A stretch of 56,159 nt of DNA from JAVBPB01 sp031549965 (lineage in GTDB: Bacteria > Bacillota > Clostridia > Lachnospirales > Lachnospiraceae). Where the stretch lies: NCBI GenBank assembly GCA_031549965.1, contig JAVBPB010000015.1, positions 1 to 56,159 on the forward strand, read 5' to 3'. The notes beneath the pieces are model-generated. The model did not search any database. It was not told the DNA's origin and saw only the letters and a program-made list of their open reading frames with translations. This document shows positions 54,127 through 56,159 of the stretch, in pieces. Positions within the stretch are counted from its first letter, which is position 1. Each line of letters starts with the position of its first letter. The position numbers were made by a program, and so were the translations under genes.

Positions 54127-55314
54127 GTGCTAAATCTAATAGAAAAAGAAATAAAATATATCTCACAAAATAAAAAAATACTAATAGCAACTATATTCCT
54201 ACCTTTAGTATTAATCTCCATAATTTATTTTCTCCACAGTGAAGGCCAGCCAGATAAAACCTCCTCAGTAAATTTGGGAATAATTGACAATGACAAAAGT
54301 TTAATATCTGGAATGCTTATTGGCTATTTTGAGGACAGTGACCTAGTCGGCAGCTATTTTTCAATTGTAGTAGGCAATGCTTCGGATATTAATAATAGTT
54401 TTCTAACTGGAGAAATTGATGTTTGCATTGAAATTCCCAAAGACTTTGCAAGTAAAATGCAGTTTTTGGAACATGAACCAATCAAGGTGAAAATCAATAG
54501 TGCCAACCCTTTGAATACTATTATTGTTTCTAACATTTTAAAAAGTTATGAAAAGTATATTGCTTCAGCCGAAATAGGAATTATTGCTTTAAGAGATTTA
54601 ATGATTGAATACGGATTTTCTGAACGAGAGGTTAACAAGTCTAATATTAACATTTCCATTTCATTGATTTTAACTGCTTTGGCAAGAGATGAATTTTTCG
54701 AATATGTTGAAATGTCTCATATTACAAGTGTTTCTTTAGATGTTTATTACATGTATTCTATTTTTATATTGATTATTTTTTATGTAAGTTTGTATGTAGG
54801 AATAAATGTGTTAAATGAAAAAAGAAACAATACATTTGATCGGCTTATTGTTAGTGGCAATAATGCAGTAAAAATAATTATTTCCAAAGTTTTAGTGTAT
54901 TTGATTTATATTTATATGTTTGTGTTAATAGCGTATTGGGGTATTAGTAAATTAATGGGTATTAAGTTTGGTTTTAATACAGCAGCTTTTTATTTTATTT
55001 GTATTTTGGTAAGTGTATGTACGGCGGTTTTAATGGGGGGAATTTTTAAGACCCAAGAAGGGATATTACTTGGGGGAAATGTTTTGTGTTTTATTATGGC
55101 TATAATTGGAGGAAGTATTATTCCTGTAGAATATTTGCCGGATGAAATCATTGGATTTACAAAGTTAATGCCTAATTTTTGGTTTACTAAAATACTTTTG
55201 AGTATTCATAATAATATGATTGATAGATTATATTTCAATGGTATTATTGTTTGCGTTTTGGTGAGTGGGGTTTGTATTGCTTATTCTTGCAGGATGTGCT
55301 ATAAAAAGAAATAG
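54127..55314 (+). CDS. ABC-2 type permease (first of a pair)
   Basis: The 395-residue protein has one N-terminal membrane segment (ILIATIFLPLVLISIIYFL), a ~170-residue extracellular domain opening with NLGIIDNDKS, and five or six membrane segments in the C-terminal half. This is the YhgE/ABC2_membrane_3 layout of exporters. The start is probably the GTG at 54127 (GAGG eight to nine bases upstream). A paralogous permease gene begins nine bases downstream. The ATPase gene is not visible and may lie beyond the window. Substrate unknown. Confidence 0.85.
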   Translation: MLNLIEKEIKYISQNKKILIATIFLPLVLISIIYFLHSEGQPDKTSSVNLGIIDNDKSLISGMLIGYFEDSDLVGSYFSIVVGNASDINNSFLTGEIDVCIEIPKDFASKMQFLEHEPIKVKINSANPLNTIIVSNILKSYEKYIASAEIGIIALRDLMIEYGFSEREVNKSNINISISLILTALARDEFFEYVEMSHITSVSLDVYYMYSIFILIIFYVSLYVGINVLNEKRNNTFDRLIVSGNNAVKIIISKVLVYLIYIYMFVLIAYWGISKLMGIKFGFNTAAFYFICILVSVCTAVLMGGIFKTQEGILLGGNVLCFIMAIIGGSIIPVEYLPDEIIGFTKLMPNFWFTKILLSIHNNMIDRLYFNGIIVCVLVSGVCIAYSCRMCYKKK

Positions 55315-55323
55315 GAGGCTTTT

Positions 55324-56159
55324 ATGAGAATATATTTATTGTTAATACAAAATAGATTTAAATTATTATTTAGAGACAGGATTATAATTGGACTATTTTT
55401 TGTTCTTTGTTTGATATTTTTCCTGTCAATAAATACATTAACTAATAATATAAGCCTAAAAAGCAGTGTTCCTGTGGGGATCATTGATAATGACAATACA
55501 TTAAGTTCTAAGAGGGTTTTAGAGGAACTTAAAAATAGTGAAACACTTTTTGTATATTCAGGAGATGAGGATTATATAGATAAACTTTTAAAAGACCGTA
55601 TAATTCAAATAACTTTTATTATTAAGGAAGATTTTCAAAAAAACATACAAAATGGTAAAACAGATAAATTAATTACTGTAAATTATTTAAACGGAAGTAA
55701 GGCTTTTAAGATTCTTTCGGATATTGTTGCAGGGGAATTTATGTATGAAGTATGTATGGCAAAATCGTATAATGAATTAGTATCCCTTTTTAATAAAAAT
55801 CGAGAAGATAAAGTAGTTGATAATAAAGAATTTTTATATTATACAGATAGCATAAAAAATTCAAATTTATTTGATTTTCATTTTGATATTAGTTATTTAA
55901 ATCCACAAAATTCCATTGAAAAAGAAGAGGTAGATAATAGTATTATTTATAAATATGTTATTGGTTGTATTTTAAGTGGATTTTTAATGTTTATATTATT
56001 GTTTTTATCTAATCCAATAATAAAGGATAGGGAGCTTTTAATTGATAAAAGATTAAAAGTTAATTCAATTAGTAAAGTAAAGACTATTATTTCTGATTTT
56101 ATTGTTATGGTTATAATGGGAACTTTTTTTTGCTTTGTAACTGAATTTATGCTTTATTT
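55324..56159 (+). CDS. ABC-2 type permease (second of a pair), cut by window edge
   Basis: From the ATG at 55324 (AGGAGGCTTTT upstream) the frame is open to the window end, 278 codons. It repeats the layout of the preceding gene: an N-terminal membrane segment (IIGLFFVLCLIFFLSI), an outer domain opening with VPVGIIDNDNT, and membrane segments starting near residue 220 (YVIGCILSGFLMFILLFLS). The two subunits probably form a heterodimeric exporter pore. Confidence 0.88.
   Translation, partial: MRIYLLLIQNRFKLLFRDRIIIGLFFVLCLIFFLSINTLTNNISLKSSVPVGIIDNDNTLSSKRVLEELKNSETLFVYSGDEDYIDKLLKDRIIQITFIIKEDFQKNIQNGKTDKLITVNYLNGSKAFKILSDIVAGEFMYEVCMAKSYNELVSLFNKNREDKVVDNKEFLYYTDSIKNSNLFDFHFDISYLNPQNSIEKEEVDNSIIYKYVIGCILSGFLMFILLFLSNPIIKDRELLIDKRLKVNSISKVKTIISDFIVMVIMGTFFCFVTEFMLY

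Overview
The window looks like chromosomal DNA from a low-GC, anaerobic Firmicute, most likely a Clostridia / Lachnospiraceae-type organism. The signs are the very AT-rich sequence, strong AGGAGG ribosome binding sites, frequent GTG/TTG starts, an FMN riboswitch in front of the ECF transporter gene ribU, a giant 2-hydroxyacyl-CoA dehydratase activase-type protein, a stand-alone AmrS-like radical SAM enzyme, and several polysaccharide-degrading enzymes (GH16, GH94, GH105, GH133). I cannot name the species. I see no tRNA, rRNA, CRISPR array, phage module or intact insertion sequence.

Layout. 1-900 (minus): a PAS-domain gene cut by the window edge and a small SprA-like HExxH protein. 970-5690 (plus): hflX behind a leader with a nine-codon ORF and a terminator, then a GyrI-like protein and the RNA-binding factor Tex. 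5902-8403: a membrane-anchored GH16 glucanase with three CBM4/9-like modules. 8785-19059: a six-gene surface-polysaccharide operon (two GT2 enzymes, Wzm/Wzt-type ABC exporter, and two very large multidomain methyltransferase/glycosyltransferase proteins). 19149-20050: FMN riboswitch and ribU. 20176-21712 (minus): radical SAM enzyme and a methyltransferase. 22032-27201: a chitobiose-phosphorylase-like GH94 with a phosphohexomutase, facing galactokinase, which has a LacI/GalR-type operator. 27550-33919: hybrid histidine kinase, SPFH protein with a ribbon-helix-helix partner, and an ABC exporter. 34081-37718 (minus): PRTase-like protein, glycogen debranching enzyme, LarE. 38541-41587: dehydrogenase, SMP-30-like propeller and GH105. 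41857-46083 (minus): the giant dehydratase activase. 46407-50912: LysM repeat protein, corA with a leader ORF, a rhomboid-like zinc-ribbon protein, pyruvate kinase. 51115-56159: a small ATPase, a decayed RTX-type gene, a lipoprotein and the start of an ABC-2 permease pair.

Three things stand out. First, six large palindromic elements (about 155-220 bp) lie between genes, with a seventh end fragment. They share their ends and their centre, but each copy (or close pair of copies) has its own arm sequences, which remain complementary to each other within the copy. I do not recognise this family. Second, the hflX leader encodes MFIAKMRLR. It carries the Arg-Leu-Arg motif known from macrolide-sensing erm leader peptides, followed by a hairpin and then an intrinsic terminator, which suggests drug-inducible attenuation of a ribosome-rescue GTPase. 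Third, corA is preceded by a consensus promoter and a 29-codon leader ORF with a good ribosome binding site that ends 13 bases before the corA start.

The metabolic theme is glycan use and surface glycan assembly: extracellular beta-glucan cleavage, phosphorolysis of a disaccharide with mutase conversion of the sugar phosphate, galactose entry, glycogen turnover, unsaturated uronide hydrolysis, and pyruvate kinase. All functional calls come from reading motifs and remembered family features. No database search was run.
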